From: Marthasterias glacialis
Taxonomy: Eukaryota; Echinodermata; Asteroidea; Forcipulatida; Asteriidae
Length of the DNA: 64,000 nucleotides
Direction of reading: 5' to 3'
Assembly: GCA_911728455.2 (NCBI GenBank)
Contig: OU452229.1
Coordinates: 22,743,347-22,807,346, forward strand
Both the position numbers and the translations under genes were made by a program. Below are positions 53,032-64,000 of the stretch, piece by piece; within the stretch, counting starts at the first letter, position 1, and each line of letters starts with the position of its first letter. The notes below the pieces were generated by a model. That model made no database searches and had not been told where the DNA came from. It saw only the letters and a list, made by a program, of their open reading frames with translations.

Positions 53032-53101
53032 CAAACTTAAAATCTACGGTGTCTGAGAGATGCCACCATCGGGTCCTCGGATGAGGAGAGAGTTTCTGAA
53101 G
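53032..53101 (-). CDS. Candidate internal or alternative exon, minus strand
   Basis: The acceptor CTTCCTACAG and donor TTTG|GTAAGT bound 70 bases. If joined to the exon ending at 53699, the frame gives SETLSSSEDPMVASLRHRRF and a stop; if joined after 53154 it is untranslated. It is unidentified. Confidence 0.3.
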
Positions 53102-53153
53102 CTGTAGGAAGTGAATGAAATAACTTGAAAGGTTGGTTAAACCATTAACTTAC

Positions 53154-53229
53154 CTCATAACTTACTAACCATCATTATCTGTCCAGGAGTGCACTAGTTA
53201 AAAGTTGTCATCTGCTTGAAGGTCGCTCT
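53154..53229 (-). CDS. Candidate exon with stop codon, minus strand
   Basis: The acceptor TTTTTACAG precedes 76 bases and the donor is GAG|GTAAGT. Joined in phase to the upstream exon (53852-53699) it reads ESDLQADDNF and then stop at 53200-53198, leaving a short untranslated remainder before another donor. It could be a C-terminus with spliced 3' UTR, or a non-coding transcript. Confidence 0.35.
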
Positions 53230-53246
53230 CTGTAAAAACAAAAATA

Positions 53247-53672
53247 AGGTTATTGGCTGTGGAGGGAGAAGGGGTTATTTGCTGTGGAAGGAAAAATGGT
53301 TATTTGCTGTGGAAGGAAAAAGGGTTATTTGCTGAGGAAGGAAAAATGGTTATTTGCTGAGGAAGGAAAAATGGTTATTTGCTGAGGAAGGAAAAATTGT
53401 TATTTGCTGAAGAAGGAAAAATGGTTATTTGCTGAGGAAGGAAAAATGGTTATTTGCTGAGGAAGGAAAAATGGTTATTTGCTGTGGAAGGAAAAATGGT
53501 TATTTGCTGTGGAAGGAAAAATGGTTATTTGCTGAGGAGGGAAAATGGTTATTTGCTGTGGAAGGAAAAACGGTTATTTGCTGTGGAAGGAAAAATGGTT
53601 ATTTGCTGAGGAGGGAAAATGGTTATTTGCTGAGGATGGAAAATGGTTATTTGCTGAGGAAGGAAAATTTGT
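53247..53672. repeat. 25-bp minisatellite, about 17 copies
   Basis: Units of the type GGTTATTTGCTGAGGAAGG plus AAAAAT are repeated, with 24-base variants and T/A alternation after GCTG. It lies inside the intron between two candidate exons. The open frame through it (KEKWLFAEEG-type repeats) is a by-product. Confidence 0.9.
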
Positions 53673-53698
53673 TATTAAGTATGTCTACCTGACCTTAC

Positions 53699-53852
53699 CC
53701 ATGACCAGCTGATACTTAACCTGTTGGTAATCAGTGTACTTCTGGTAGTTCAAGCCTGTCCATCTGGTACCTCTCAGACCTCTCAAATCATCTGCCAGGG
53801 AGTCTTCTTTATCCCCAGCCCTCAATGACGGCAAAGTAACACCGTCATGGAC
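53699..53852 (-). CDS. Candidate internal coding exon, unidentified minus-strand gene
   Basis: The acceptor TTATTCAACAG and donor ATGG|GTAAGG bound 154 bases with an open frame: VHDGVTLPSLRAGDKEDSL, ADDLRGLRGTRWTGLNYQ, KYTDYQQVKYQLVM. The composition looks coding and the phase (1) matches the next candidate exon at 53229. I do not recognise the family. An upstream partner exon was not found in phase. Part of this exon was copied, with an insertion, to about 55326-55385. Confidence 0.4.
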
Positions 53853-54243
53853 CTGTTGAATAACAACACTTACATTCTAGCCCTACTCTATGCCCCTCAG
53901 TAAACTTACCATTTATACGTACCAATATCACCTTTGACATCAAGGGGGTGTCTTCTTTCATTCTGTCTTCTCATTTTTGTCTCCTTTTTGGGGGAGCAAG
54001 TTTGTGTACTTCTCAATGCATTACTGTTACACAGTGTCCTGGGCTCTCAAAACTAAATTTTTGAAATTTTGTTTTCCTTTTGCTGCGCTAACTTATACTT
54101 TCGCTCACAATCAATTGATACAATTCATTCATCAGAAATATTAAGCGATCAATTTAGCTCAACTAAATCTGCCATCTTAATATTCCCAACAGACAAAATT
54201 CATCAACTTATGTCTTGTTTACCTTCTGTCTTCTCTCTTTTTT

Positions 54244-54288
<45 letters not shown>

Positions 54289-56635
54289 GACTTACTTCTC
54301 AATGGAAAACTTTGTTTTCATTTTGCTGCGCTAACTTATCTATCCGCTCGCAATCAATTGATAAAATTCATTCATCAGAAATATTAAACGATTAATTTAG
54401 CTTAACTAAATTTGACATCTTAATATTTCCAACTGAAAAAAAATCATCAACTGATTAGCGCAAACTGCAAAACGCTCCTTTCATCTTGGGTCAACTTAAG
54501 GGGACAAATGTTTTCCATTTTGTTTTTGCCAAATCTAATTCTGAAAAAAAATTATCTAGTAAAACACTAAGTATAGTCAGTTTGTGCATCAGGCACACAC
54601 TATTAATTTATCATTAATGATGTTTTATTATCTTATGGGGCTGATTTTTTATTAAATTTTGAGAAAAAAATATTTGTTGATATTTAAAAGATTCCCATAA
54701 ATTTGATTTAGAAATTCATTACTGAATGTTTATTTTATAAATGCTTTATTCCCAAACGGTTTTATGCTTTTCTGGAACAAAAATTGCTATTTCTAATGAA
54801 AACTGGTGAGTGCTTTTTGATATTCCTAAATTTCAAAAAAATAGGGAATTAGTTTTAATTATCCAAACTCTTTAATTAATTTGGCAGGTCTATGTACAGA
54901 TTTTTTTAACTATTTAAATCATCTCATTATTTGGAAATTCAAAAACTTAATGCAAAGTGCATTAGGGTCTCTATTTGAACATCATTATGCTAAACTAATA
55001 GCTAATTAATCATGTCAATGTAAAACTCTAAAATGACAACAAAATAAGATCATCAGCTTCTTCCAAACCCTGGGAAATGTTCCAAGAAAAACTATTTGAC
55101 TTCAATGCATTACTCTGGCCACGACCAAAATGCCCTCAAATCATGAAAACCCTCTTGGGAAAAGATAGCGGATGGCATCACCATTGACAATATTAGTAGA
55201 CAACATCAACAAGTGCTAAGATGAACACTCCAAAGGGAGAAAGGTAACCTGCTAGTTATTGGGGAGGAATGGGGTTAGAGATTTGCTTAAAAGCAGATGC
55301 CTTCTTTAAGAGCTTAAAAGTTCTTGAGCCCTCAATGACGACAAAGTAAAGTTTCTAGACATAGTCGGCCTAGAACGGACCTGTTGAAAGACAACACTTC
55401 TGTTCTAGGCCGACTGTGTCCCTCTAATAAACTTACTATTTATTCATACCAATATCACCTTTGACATCAAGGGGGTGTCTTCTTTGTCGTTTTTTTCCTC
55501 CTGTCCTCTTGGTTTTTTTTAGCTTGCATTTCAAAGAATTGCCTGTCGTGCCGCGCCATAAAAGCTTAGTTTTGGAAATTTGTTTGTTTGTTTTCTGCGC
55601 TAACTTATCTATTCACTCGCTATTAATTGATAAAATTCATTCATCAGAAATATTAAACGATTAATTTAGCTCATCTAAATTTACCATCGTAATATTCCCA
55701 ACTGAAAAAAATTCATCAACTCGTTATTGTATACTGCAAAATGCTCCATGTTAACATGGTCTTACACTATTTGGGTCAACTTAAGGGTAAACATGTTTTC
55801 CATTTTGTTTTTGCCAAGTTTAATTCTGAAAAAATAATCGAGTAAAACACTAAGTTTAGTCAGTGCATCGGGCTAAGAATGATTTATCACTAACAAGATT
55901 TTTCATGCTTTTCGGGTTTGATTTTTATTATTTTTGAGAAAAAACTATTATAGATATTTAATATTCCCATAAAAATAGAAATTAATTATGTTTCTTGTAT
56001 AAATGTCTTATCTCAATTGTTTTTTGTTTGTTTTTTTTGCTTTTTTGTAACAAAAGTTTGCTATTTCTAGAGAAAACTGTTAAGTGATTTTAAATATTCC
56101 TAAATTTCGAAAATAACCAGGAATAAAAAAGTTATCCTTAATTAAGTAACATGATTTGACGCTTTCTATTTTAATTATTTGATTTTTTAAAAGATTTTTT
56201 TTTAAATCTCACAAATTATTTTTTTTTAATTAATGCAAAGTACATTAGAGTCTCTAACTGAACATTATGTTAAAATAATAGCAAATTAATCATGTCAACA
56301 GATAACTTTAAAATGACAACAAAATTAGGTCATCAGCTTCTTCCAAAACCTGGGAAATGTTCCAAGAGAAACTATTTGACTTCAATGCATTACTCTGGCC
56401 ACGACCAAAATGCCCTCAAATCAAGAAAACCCTCTCGGGAAAAGATAGCGGATGGCATCACCATTGACAATTTTAGTAGACAACATCAACAAGTACCGAG
56501 ATGAACAACCTGTAGGGAAGAGAAATGTAACCTGCTATTGGGGAGGAATGAGATTAGAGATTCATGCTTACCAGATGCCCTCTTAAAGATCTTGTCTTAC
56601 TCTTACCACTTGGACGACCTGCAGCCAAACCCAAA
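53815..56635. repeat. Segmental tandem duplication, two units of about 1.5 and 1.3 kb
   Basis: CCCTCAATGACG, CACCTTTGACATCAAGGG, GCGCTAACTTATCTAT and TCTGGCCACGACCAAAATGC occur in the same order in both units (for example 53931 and 55459; 55121 and 56401). The spacing shrinks from 1528 to 1280, so unit 2 has lost sequence. Short open frames in the second unit are not supported as genes. Confidence 0.8.
54246..54287. repeat. Run of 42 G
   Basis: This is an uninterrupted G run inside the first segmental-duplication unit; the second unit lacks it. It could form G-quadruplexes. The exact length is unreliable in any assembly. Confidence 0.9.
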
Positions 56636-56639
56636 CCAC

Positions 56640-58020
56640 ACAATCCATAGATCTTCTTTCTTCGCCCAGTGGGCAATAAAGTTTCTAAAGTTCTGACAAC
56701 AGTCAGCAAAAAGTGCTAAGTTCTGAAACTCAAAACCGAACGTCACTTGTAAAGTTCTTGTCTTGACACATAATCCATAGATCTTCTTTCTTCGCCCAGT
56801 GGGCAATAAAGTTTCTAAAGTTCTGACAACAGTCAGCAAAAATGGCTCAGTTCTAAAACTCAAAACCAAAAGTCAATCTTAAAGTTCTTGTCTTGACACA
56901 TAATCCATAGATCTTCTTTCTTCGCCCAGTGGGCAATAAAGTTTCTAAAGTTCTGACAACAGTCAGCAAAAATGGCTCAGTTCTAAAACTCAAAACCAAA
57001 AGTCAATCTTAAAGTTCTTGTCTTGACACATAATCCATAGATCTTCTTTCTTCGCCCAGTGGGCAATAAAGTTTCTAAAGTTCTGACAACAGTCAGCAAA
57101 AAGTGCTAAGTTCTGAAACTCAAAACCGAACGTCACTTGTAAAGTTCTTGTCTAGACACATAATCCATAGATCTTCTTTCTTCGCCCAGTGGGCAATAAA
57201 GTTTCTAAAGTTCTGACAACAGTCAGCAAAAAGTGCTCAGTTCTGAATCTCAAAACCAAAAGTCATTTTTAAAGTTCTTGTCTTGACACAAAATCCATAG
57301 ATCTTCTTTCTTCGCCCATTGGGCAAAAAGGTTTCTAAAGTTCTGACCACAGTCAGCAAAAAGTGTTCAGTTCTGAAACTCAAAACCAAAAGTCATTTTT
57401 AAAGTTCTTGTCTTGACACACAATCCATAGATCTTCTTTCTTCACCCAGTGGGCAATAAAGTTTCTAAAGTTCTGACAACAGTCAGCAAAAAGTGCTAAG
57501 TTCTGAAACTCAAAACCAAAAGTCATTTTAAAGTTCTTGTCTTGACACATAATCCATAGATCTTCTTTCTTCGCCCAGTGGGCAATAAAGTTTCTAAAGT
57601 TCTGACCACAGTCAGCAAAAAGTGTTCAGTTCTGAAACTCAAAACCAAAAGTCATTTTTAAAGTTCTTGTCTTGACACATAATCCATAGATCTTCTTTCT
57701 TCACCCAGTAGGCAATAAAGTTTCTAAAGTTCTGACAACAGTCAGCAAAAAGTGTTCAGTTCTGAAACTCAAAACCAAAAGTCATTTTTAAAGTTCTTGT
57801 CTTGACACATAATCCATAGATCTTCTTTCTTCGCCCAGGGGGCAATAAAGTTTCTAAAGTTCTGACAACAGTCAGCAAAAAGTGCTGAGTTCTGAAACTC
57901 AAAACCAAAAGTCAATCTTAAAGTTCTTGTCTTGACACATAATCCATAGATCTTCTTTCTTCGCCCAGTGGGCAATAAAGTTTCAAAATTCTAACAGTCA
58001 CTAAAAAGTGTCCAGTTCTC
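56640..58020. repeat. 130-bp satellite, about 11 copies
   Basis: AATCCATAGATCTTCTTTC begins at 56642, 56772, 56902, 57032, 57162, 57292, 57422, 57551, 57681, 57811 and 57941, a period of 130 (once 129). Units share GGGCAATAAAGTTTCTAAAG and GACAACAGTCAGCAAAAA. Because 130 is not a multiple of 3, minus-strand frames across it (FGFEFQNSALFADCC type) shift at each unit and are not coding. Confidence 0.95.
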
Positions 58021-58506
58021 AAATACGATACCACATTCCCTTTTTGAGTAATAAAGGTAATTCAGTTCTTTGGCTCAGCGGAAGCTTCTCACGCCAACTC
58101 GACGGAGCTCGCAAGCAAAGCGAAAGCTCAACAGGAGAATAAGTCCATTTTGAAGGCAATACTACAGTTCTGGTTGTCTTTAGAAGAATTTGCAATCTCC
58201 TGGAACTCTCCAACTCTACTCACAAGCTCAACATCAAAGTTGGTCCATGGCGCCGGTGGTTGAGTGCGCCGGCTGCAATACTCTTGCTAACTTCCAGAAA
58301 TTCGCAAACCAGCAAAAATTCAGTGGAGTTCTCAACGGTTGTAAACTCGACATCGAAATTAGACAGTTTTGAGATTTGCTAGTGTGTATCGTCCTCAAGT
58401 AAGACTAAGAAGTCACTTTCTTCTTGAGTTTCAAGTACATTTTACCTTTAGAATTTAGGAGGTGAAGTCCTCAATATGACCAGTGGCTTTTCAATTACAG
58501 TTTGTT

Positions 58507-58648
58507 TCACTTTTTTAGAGTGAAACTACGATAAAGTTCATCCAAAACACGATGTTCCAATCCAGACAAGAAGCGTCGGCATGTTGTCCGTCTGCCGTCC
58601 CGTGGAAAACTACACCATGCGGTTTCTTGCTGTGCTTTTTCCAACCTA
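58507..58648 (-). CDS. Candidate terminal exon, minus strand, unidentified
   Basis: A pyrimidine-rich acceptor (TTTTTCGCTTTTTAG, ending at 58649) is followed by an open frame: LEKAQQETAWCSFPRDG, RRTTCRRFLSGLEHRVL, DELYRSFTLKK, stop near 58507. It reads like protein, but another frame is also open and I see no matching exon upstream. Confidence 0.25.
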
Positions 58649-59127
58649 AAAAGCGAAAAACGATAAATTTGCATAACAATACTGATTTGCATATATCGGA
58701 ATGGCCTGTTAACAATTTGGTCCAATAAGAATGTTCGGAATTTTCTTAAACGTCAAGAAATCACAACCCGAAGGAATAATAGACCCGCCCTGTTACCTTT
58801 TACACTAAGTCACTAAAAAAAAAGTGGGCATGTAAAATTATGTTATTCTTGCATCAATATAAAAAATGATATTTATTGAAAATGTTTTGTTTCACATTTT
58901 TTTCATTTGTGTTGGTTCTGAGAATATTGCGCTAAAATGCGGAAGGTTCGATTTTCACTCACGGGGCCCTTCGATTTTTCCCCTCCGCTCCAGTGGACCA
59001 AAGAGAGTACGATGATGCAATAACATTATAATACCATGTACATCGGTGTTTGGCAAAACCCTTGTACATTTTTTCTGACCCTACAGGTCTGTCACAGCCC
59101 CCCCCCCCACCTCCCCTCCCCACCCCC

Positions 59128-59875
59128 TTAACCCTAACCCTATAGAAATCAGAACCCCCATCTCTAAAAAAAAAAAAAAAAAAAAAGCCCTAGCCCTAAC
59201 CCTAACCCTAACCCGAAACCCTAACCCTAACCCTAACCCGAAACCCTAACCCTAACCCTAACCCGAAACCCTAACCCTAACCCATACAAAATGTCGGCCA
59301 CCACCACACCCGAAACACTTTCCCTAACCCTAACCCTAAACCTAACCTTAACCCTAACCCTAACCCATATTAAATGTCAGACAACACTACACCCGAAACC
59401 ATTTTCCTAATACCCTATATACCCTAACCCTAACCCCAACCCTTACCCTTACCGTAACCCTAACCCTTAACCCTAAAACCTAATCCTATACCCTATACCC
59501 TATACCCTATACCCTATACCCTATACCCTATACCCTAACCCTAACCCTAACCCTAACCCTAACCCTAACCCTTACCCTAACCCTAACCCTAACCCTAACC
59601 CTTACCCTAACCCTAACCCTAACTCATATTAAATGTCGGCCAACACTACACCCAAAACCCTTTTCCCTAACCCTAGCGCTAACCCTAACCCTTAACCCTA
59701 ACCCTAAACCCTTACCCTAACCCTTCTTAAATGCCAGCAATCACTACACCAAACCCTTTACCTAACCTTAACCCTAACCCTAAACCTTAACCATAAAATC
59801 TAACCCTAACCCTTACCCTAACCCCAACCCTATCCCTAAATAATCCAAGCCCTAAACTAAAATAACCCTAAACCC
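59128..59875. repeat. Degenerate interstitial telomeric repeat (CCCTAA)n with spacers
   Basis: The plus strand shows many CCCTAA units with variants CCCGAAA, CCTTAACC and a pure CCCTATA block at 59485-59536. A 40-50 bp spacer (ATTAAATGTCGGCCAACAC then TACACCCGAAACC-like) recurs about four times (near 59290, 59368, 59628 and 59728). An A run lies at about 59166-59186. The C-rich strand orientation would place a chromosome end to the left, but about 59 kb of gene-containing DNA lies there, so this is interstitial or rearranged. Confidence 0.9.
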
Positions 59876-59974
59876 CCGCCACTTTTATCAACCCGTCGGT
59901 AACTTCTTCCTTGAGGCTACCACCCACCTTTTGTTTTCAAGCTCTAATTGCCAATACATCCACTTATCAAAGGA

Positions 59975-60059
59975 CATTGTTATAGTCAATGAGCTAATCA
60001 ATTATTCTCAAACCACCCACATTGTTATAGTCAATGAGCTAATCAATTATTCTCAAACC
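59975..60059. repeat. 45-bp tandem duplication
   Basis: CATTGTTATAGTCAATGAGC begins at 59975 and again at 60020, each followed by TAATCAATTATTCTCAAACC. Confidence 0.9.
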
Positions 60060-60302
60060 GGTACATCTGAACAAATTTTATTTTTTCCAGTCTCTCTCGA
60101 CTTCCAGACTCGACTTCCTGTCAAGTCGTCTGCGCCTGGTAACCAGGGGGTTTTGTGATAGCATTAGTTTCCATGACAACACTGGAAAGTTCCATCAATT
60201 CGATTGCTACAAACATCACCAAATGGACTAAATGGTTTTTCTTGCATGTCGTCACTGATCTTGTTAATGGGGTAAATTTACCTATTTTATGAAAGACCTG
60301 TT

Positions 60303-61941
60303 ATGACTCAAAAAGAGGAAATTGAATTTGTCATGCGGCGACTGGCAGCCCCGACCTACCCCTCCTCGAGACCCATCACCACCCCGTGCAACGACCATGG
60401 TGGAGAATGGTCGGCAATCACGCAAATCGTCGAATATCATTACTCCTTTTGTTTTGTAGATTGCACAATGAGCATGTCGTATTGATGGAATAGGGACTGA
60501 ATCAGCGTTTGACATTTTCAAGGAAAAGACGGAAACTCACGGCTTGATTGAAGATAAACTAATTTCCGGTGAGTAAGAAGTAATTAATACTTCTACCACT
60601 GCACCTGTAATAACTTGCTTGGATGCCTGAAGTGAGATTTGATGTATAAGTTGCGCTCAAATTAAAGATCTAATGCAGTATTAAAAATGAAAAGTGGTGG
60701 AATTGCTCTCTTTGAACTTGAACTTGACCTTAGATTCCCCTTTTAAAGAGCGTTATTATTAATCGAAATGTTATTTTGACGTTTTCTCACAAAAAAAAGA
60801 AAAAAAAAGAAAAAAGAAATGAAGGTAACAATTTTTCTTTTATTTATAGCCGATAATGAAACCCAAGTTCATTATACTTTTGGGTGATAACAGATCCATC
60901 ACATCCAGTGGTTGACGGCATCTGTTGAATGCAACCTGTTGGTTACTTAATTAATGCAGACATTTTAATAGCACCCACAAAATGGTCGCAGAGCTTTACA
61001 AAGCTTGGTCTTTTCATCAATTTCTGACAGGTGTAACATTGTAATACTATTGTACCTCAGTTAAAATATGATGTAAGTTACCATGTAGTGAACACTTTGG
61101 GTCATCTTGTTCATCGAGAAGCACATGGAATTGCCTCCAATATGTACATTTCCAAGGTAAAAAAAACTATGATTTTGTTCATTGTTTTGCTCAACTTTCT
61201 CTTCCAGGACCTGAATATTGTTCGTCTATTCAACATTTTTTTCGAAAACATTTTGTTTTTAAGCAAACACGAATTGCAGAGCAATTTTATAAAAGGGTAT
61301 TAAAACCAGTGTTCAAAAGAAATTATTTGGTGATTTTTCGACACGAAGCTGACTAAGCTCACGAGAGATTTAGATTTTTACGTTTTATCGCTTTCATTCT
61401 AATCCTTTATAAGTAAGAAGAAAAAAAAACATCTCGAAAACGTGATCAATTTTCGTTTCGTTTTCAAGTACCCAGCATGGTTTTTTAATTGGTAAGATTC
61501 GGACTGTTATCTTTAAAACCACTGCCTTAAAAATCAATTTGAAGTGTTTTATGACGAGACTGATATGACTTGTTGATACAGATCAGCTGACATGGTGTGA
61601 TAAATCGAGCAGATTACACCTTTATAAGTGTGACATGTGTTTTACCAAAGACCATAAATATAGCGGTAATCATTAACTGTTAAACATGTCATAAACATGT
61701 GCTAAAGTTCACGCTGCATTCGTAGTTATACGGACCCAATCTATAAAAACTATTTATATTGTTCATTTTTTTTTTTTTAGAATCTATGAGCACGACCCTA
61801 TCGGGTTATTCAAATATCGGAATGCCAGTACTATTTGCAGATCAGAGTTCAGAGTCTGCAACCATTACCCTCCTCAAACATAATTTATATCGGTATACCT
61901 CTCAGAAGTGTATCTCAAACATAGAATCAGTCACTCTGTGA
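60303..61941 (+). CDS. Candidate plus-strand gene, unidentified (structure incomplete)
   Basis: ATG at 60303 opens MTQKEEIEFVMRRLAAPTY, PSSRPITTPCNDHGG. Downstream, a strong donor (TTTCCG|GTGAGTAAG, exon end 60568) follows FDIFKEKTETHGLIEDKLIS. A strong acceptor (T run then TAG at 61780) is followed in matching phase by ESMSTTLSGYSNIGMP, VLFADQSSESATITLLKH and a stop at 61939-61941. How the first open stretch joins the 60568 exon is unresolved, because stops intervene in all simple joins I tried. It may be a real small gene or unrelated pieces. I do not recognise the protein. Confidence 0.3.
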
Positions 61942-64000
61942 AAGTGGAAATCTTTCCAGACATTGTCAAAATCAAGCCTTACTATTTGAATAAACTTCCC
62001 TTGGTGGTGGGAGTGGGTTGTCGTGGCTCTGATATTCACTTGATTTTAATCAGTGTAACAAAATGAGGTAGTTTGAGCTTTCCTCCATGATTTAGCTTAA
62101 TTCGCCATCCATTTTCCCGATTCATCTTCAGGAACCACTATACCCTAACTTCTTTCCCCTAAATTATTTGAGTGCATTTTCCCTCTTACTTGATATGAGT
62201 TTATCTTGTGTCCCCCCCCCCCCCCCCAATTCTTTCTGGAAGCTTTTGAAGGGCAGGGTGGTTGCATCGTAAAAGAACATATTAAATATTGTGTGGATAT
62301 ACTTCTTTTCTAAACTTCAAAAAGTACCAGTTTGTTTCTACTCCTGCAGACCCATCGATTCCTGTCACATAATTTGTTCCCCCTAATATTAACTATAGGA
62401 GCACGAGAATAATTTATACCTTTGTCAATTATAATACGCAGAAGTTTTTAAACACAATTATTAAAGGATTTGAGGCATTGCATGGTGAGGTGTCAAAGTA
62501 TATTTGGTTTGCGGTAACACCATGTGATTATATGTCTACTTTGCTATAATTATACAGTAGATTGTTCTTGTGAGAACTTGTCTTGCTATTATTCTACTGC
62601 CGCAGAGTAGATTTGGGAATTTGGGAGACAACTTAATTATGTAAAGAACCGTCCTGCTTTTGAAGTACTACATGGGGGGTAGGCAATCTGCCGAGACTAC
62701 TACACTAAGTTGTCTCCCGAATTCCGAAATCTACTCCGCGGTAGTAGAATAATAGCAAGACAAGTTCAAGTCTCACAAGAACAATCACATGGTGTTACCG
62801 CAAACACAATTATTGTTAACATAATCTTATTTTGAGTACTGAGAAAACGAAATGTAATTTAAACAACAAATCAAGAAAGATATTTCTGACCTACAGACCA
62901 ATATTCAAACGTTTTGAAGGGGTTCTCATAAAGTTTAATTGAACTAAATGTCTTATTAAATCAACGTTGATGTCGCGTTCTACGGCCAGACCAGCACATC
63001 GTCTGGTGGATCTTCAGCCGCAGGGCACCAGGCGCTGTTACACGGTGCGGCTGGCTGGCCCGCGAGGATGACAACACCACTTTCCGTCTCACACGATCAA
63101 GACAAAAATATTGATTCTATTCATTGATTTACAAAGAAGAAAATGTTAAGTGATTCCCGCTTGGTCGGCAAACATGTGAGAAGTGGTGTCGAGACAATGG
63201 AGCCTTTAAGCAAAAGCCTTGGGGCCGTGATTACGGACTGATCGACTCCATTGGTGTAACCATGTGTCGCTTCTCAACCCCAAATCAAGCATGCAAGCCA
63301 GTTTCCCCCCTCTGCCAATCTGAAGCTTGTTAGTGATTTTCCAGACTCTTAGTGGCTCCATAAATATTTGTGTACAATTACATGCCATGTCAGGCCTTTG
63401 AAAAAAAATACAAATTCGTTGATAATTTGTTTGAAGCACTGAGTGTTTTTAAGGCCCATATATCAGGAACGGGAAACCTGACCCTTTTAAAAAGGTTGCC
63501 CTACATTTCAAGTCGGGTTTCCCACTCCCTACACCCCGCAAATCATTCGTAAAGTCACCGTCTGTGTTCGTTGTTTTTGAAGGTGCATGCACCCAATCGC
63601 AGCCCCCACTCTGAAGGATCCTTGAGCCAGCAACGCACTCGTTTTATTTGACATCAACTCGTGGAATTTAGGTTTCTATTGACACTATTTTCCATTCCAG
63701 GTTGGCCTTTGTCTCTTATTTGCTGTTTGTGCCTATGATTTGATGTAAAGCCTATTTCGGCTAGCGGTAGTATCAGCACAGGCCGGGAAAAAAAACCTGT
63801 CAAAACGATAAACTGTTACAGTAGCCAAACTGGATTTAACATCCGCCCAAGACAACATTTCCTAAAGAAATGGCTTTAACCAGCGTCTTCAACCGTACAA
63901 GCCAACACAGCAGCAATCTACAAAACTAATTTTTCCTCAATCGTATCGGAGATTTGTAAGTTAAGTTTCTTTGAATATCTCTAAATCGAGTTGCCAATAC
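61942..64000. other. Right end, no gene recognised
   Basis: It contains the fold-back at 62499-62807 and a C run at about 62212-62227. A GC-richer patch at about 62970-63100 with CATCGTCTGGTGGATCTTC has no assignable function. Open frames are short and unconvincing. Confidence 0.5.
62499..62807. mobile_element. Fold-back element, copy E (diverged relative of copy A)
   Basis: GTATATTTGGTTTGCGGTAA and TTACCGCAAAC form the ends, with GTAGATTGTTCTTGTGAGAA and TTCTCACAAGAACAATC-like arms as at 13962-14359. The histone-like hairpin is decayed to TATGTAAAGAACCG near 62639. Confidence 0.75.

Noticed and set aside
53429..53692. 87-residue repetitive protein on the plus strand
   Set aside because: It is a translation of the 25-bp minisatellite, with no splice or start context, and opposite to the candidate exons.
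56603..57975. Protein made of tandem FGFEFQN...WAKKEDLW repeats on the minus strand
   Set aside because: The unit is 130 bases, so the frame shifts at every repeat; open stretches are short and follow the satellite.
62960..63105. Structured RNA gene in the GC-richer patch
   Set aside because: Some short complementary stretches exist, but no recognised RNA family boxes or clear termini could be found.

Overview
This window is animal nuclear DNA: long GT-AG introns, intron-interrupted genes, short interspersed repeats and many fold-back and miniature inverted-repeat elements (MITEs). The receptor sequence, TTAGGG-type telomeric repeats, histone-processing-like hairpins and repeat style point to a marine invertebrate deuterostome, most likely an echinoderm. 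The species cannot be fixed from the sequence alone.

Two genes are clear. On the minus strand at the left edge (2324 down to 670, running off the window) are the first two coding exons of a short-chain dehydrogenase, best matched to peroxisomal trans-2-enoyl-CoA reductase (PECR). On the plus strand, eight coding exons between 7098 and 37510 encode a complete BMP type II receptor (BMPR2) of about 1073 residues: signal peptide, ten-cysteine ligand-binding domain, one membrane helix, serine/threonine kinase domain and a long serine-rich tail. The two genes are divergently arranged with about 4.8 kb between start codons. Three weaker gene candidates lie downstream: minus-strand coding-like segments at 38.9-40.0 kb, well-formed minus-strand splice-bounded exons at 53.85-49.9 kb, and plus-strand exons at 60.3-61.9 kb. 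None could be named.

Most of the rest is repeats. The BMPR2 introns hold tRNA-derived SINEs, several MITE families (some nested), tandem duplications and fold-back elements. From 51 to 58 kb there is an alternating two-monomer array, a 25-bp minisatellite, a 1.3-1.5 kb segmental duplication, a 42-nt G run and an 11-copy 130-bp satellite. At 59.1-59.9 kb there is a degenerate CCCTAA array with recurring spacers.

The most unusual signal is a repeat family (13.96, 24.3, 51.7 and 52.6 kb, with a decayed relative at 62.5 kb) carrying a 16-nt hairpin identical or nearly identical to the metazoan histone mRNA 3' stem-loop. Two copies also have a purine-rich stretch at about the spacing of the histone downstream element, and the family carries a hairpin flanked by boxes that resemble a hammerhead ribozyme core. 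Also notable are decayed copies of the start of exon 8 inside the intron before it, a cysteine at the third glycine of the kinase P-loop, and a MITE lying across the expected splice donor of PECR exon 2.
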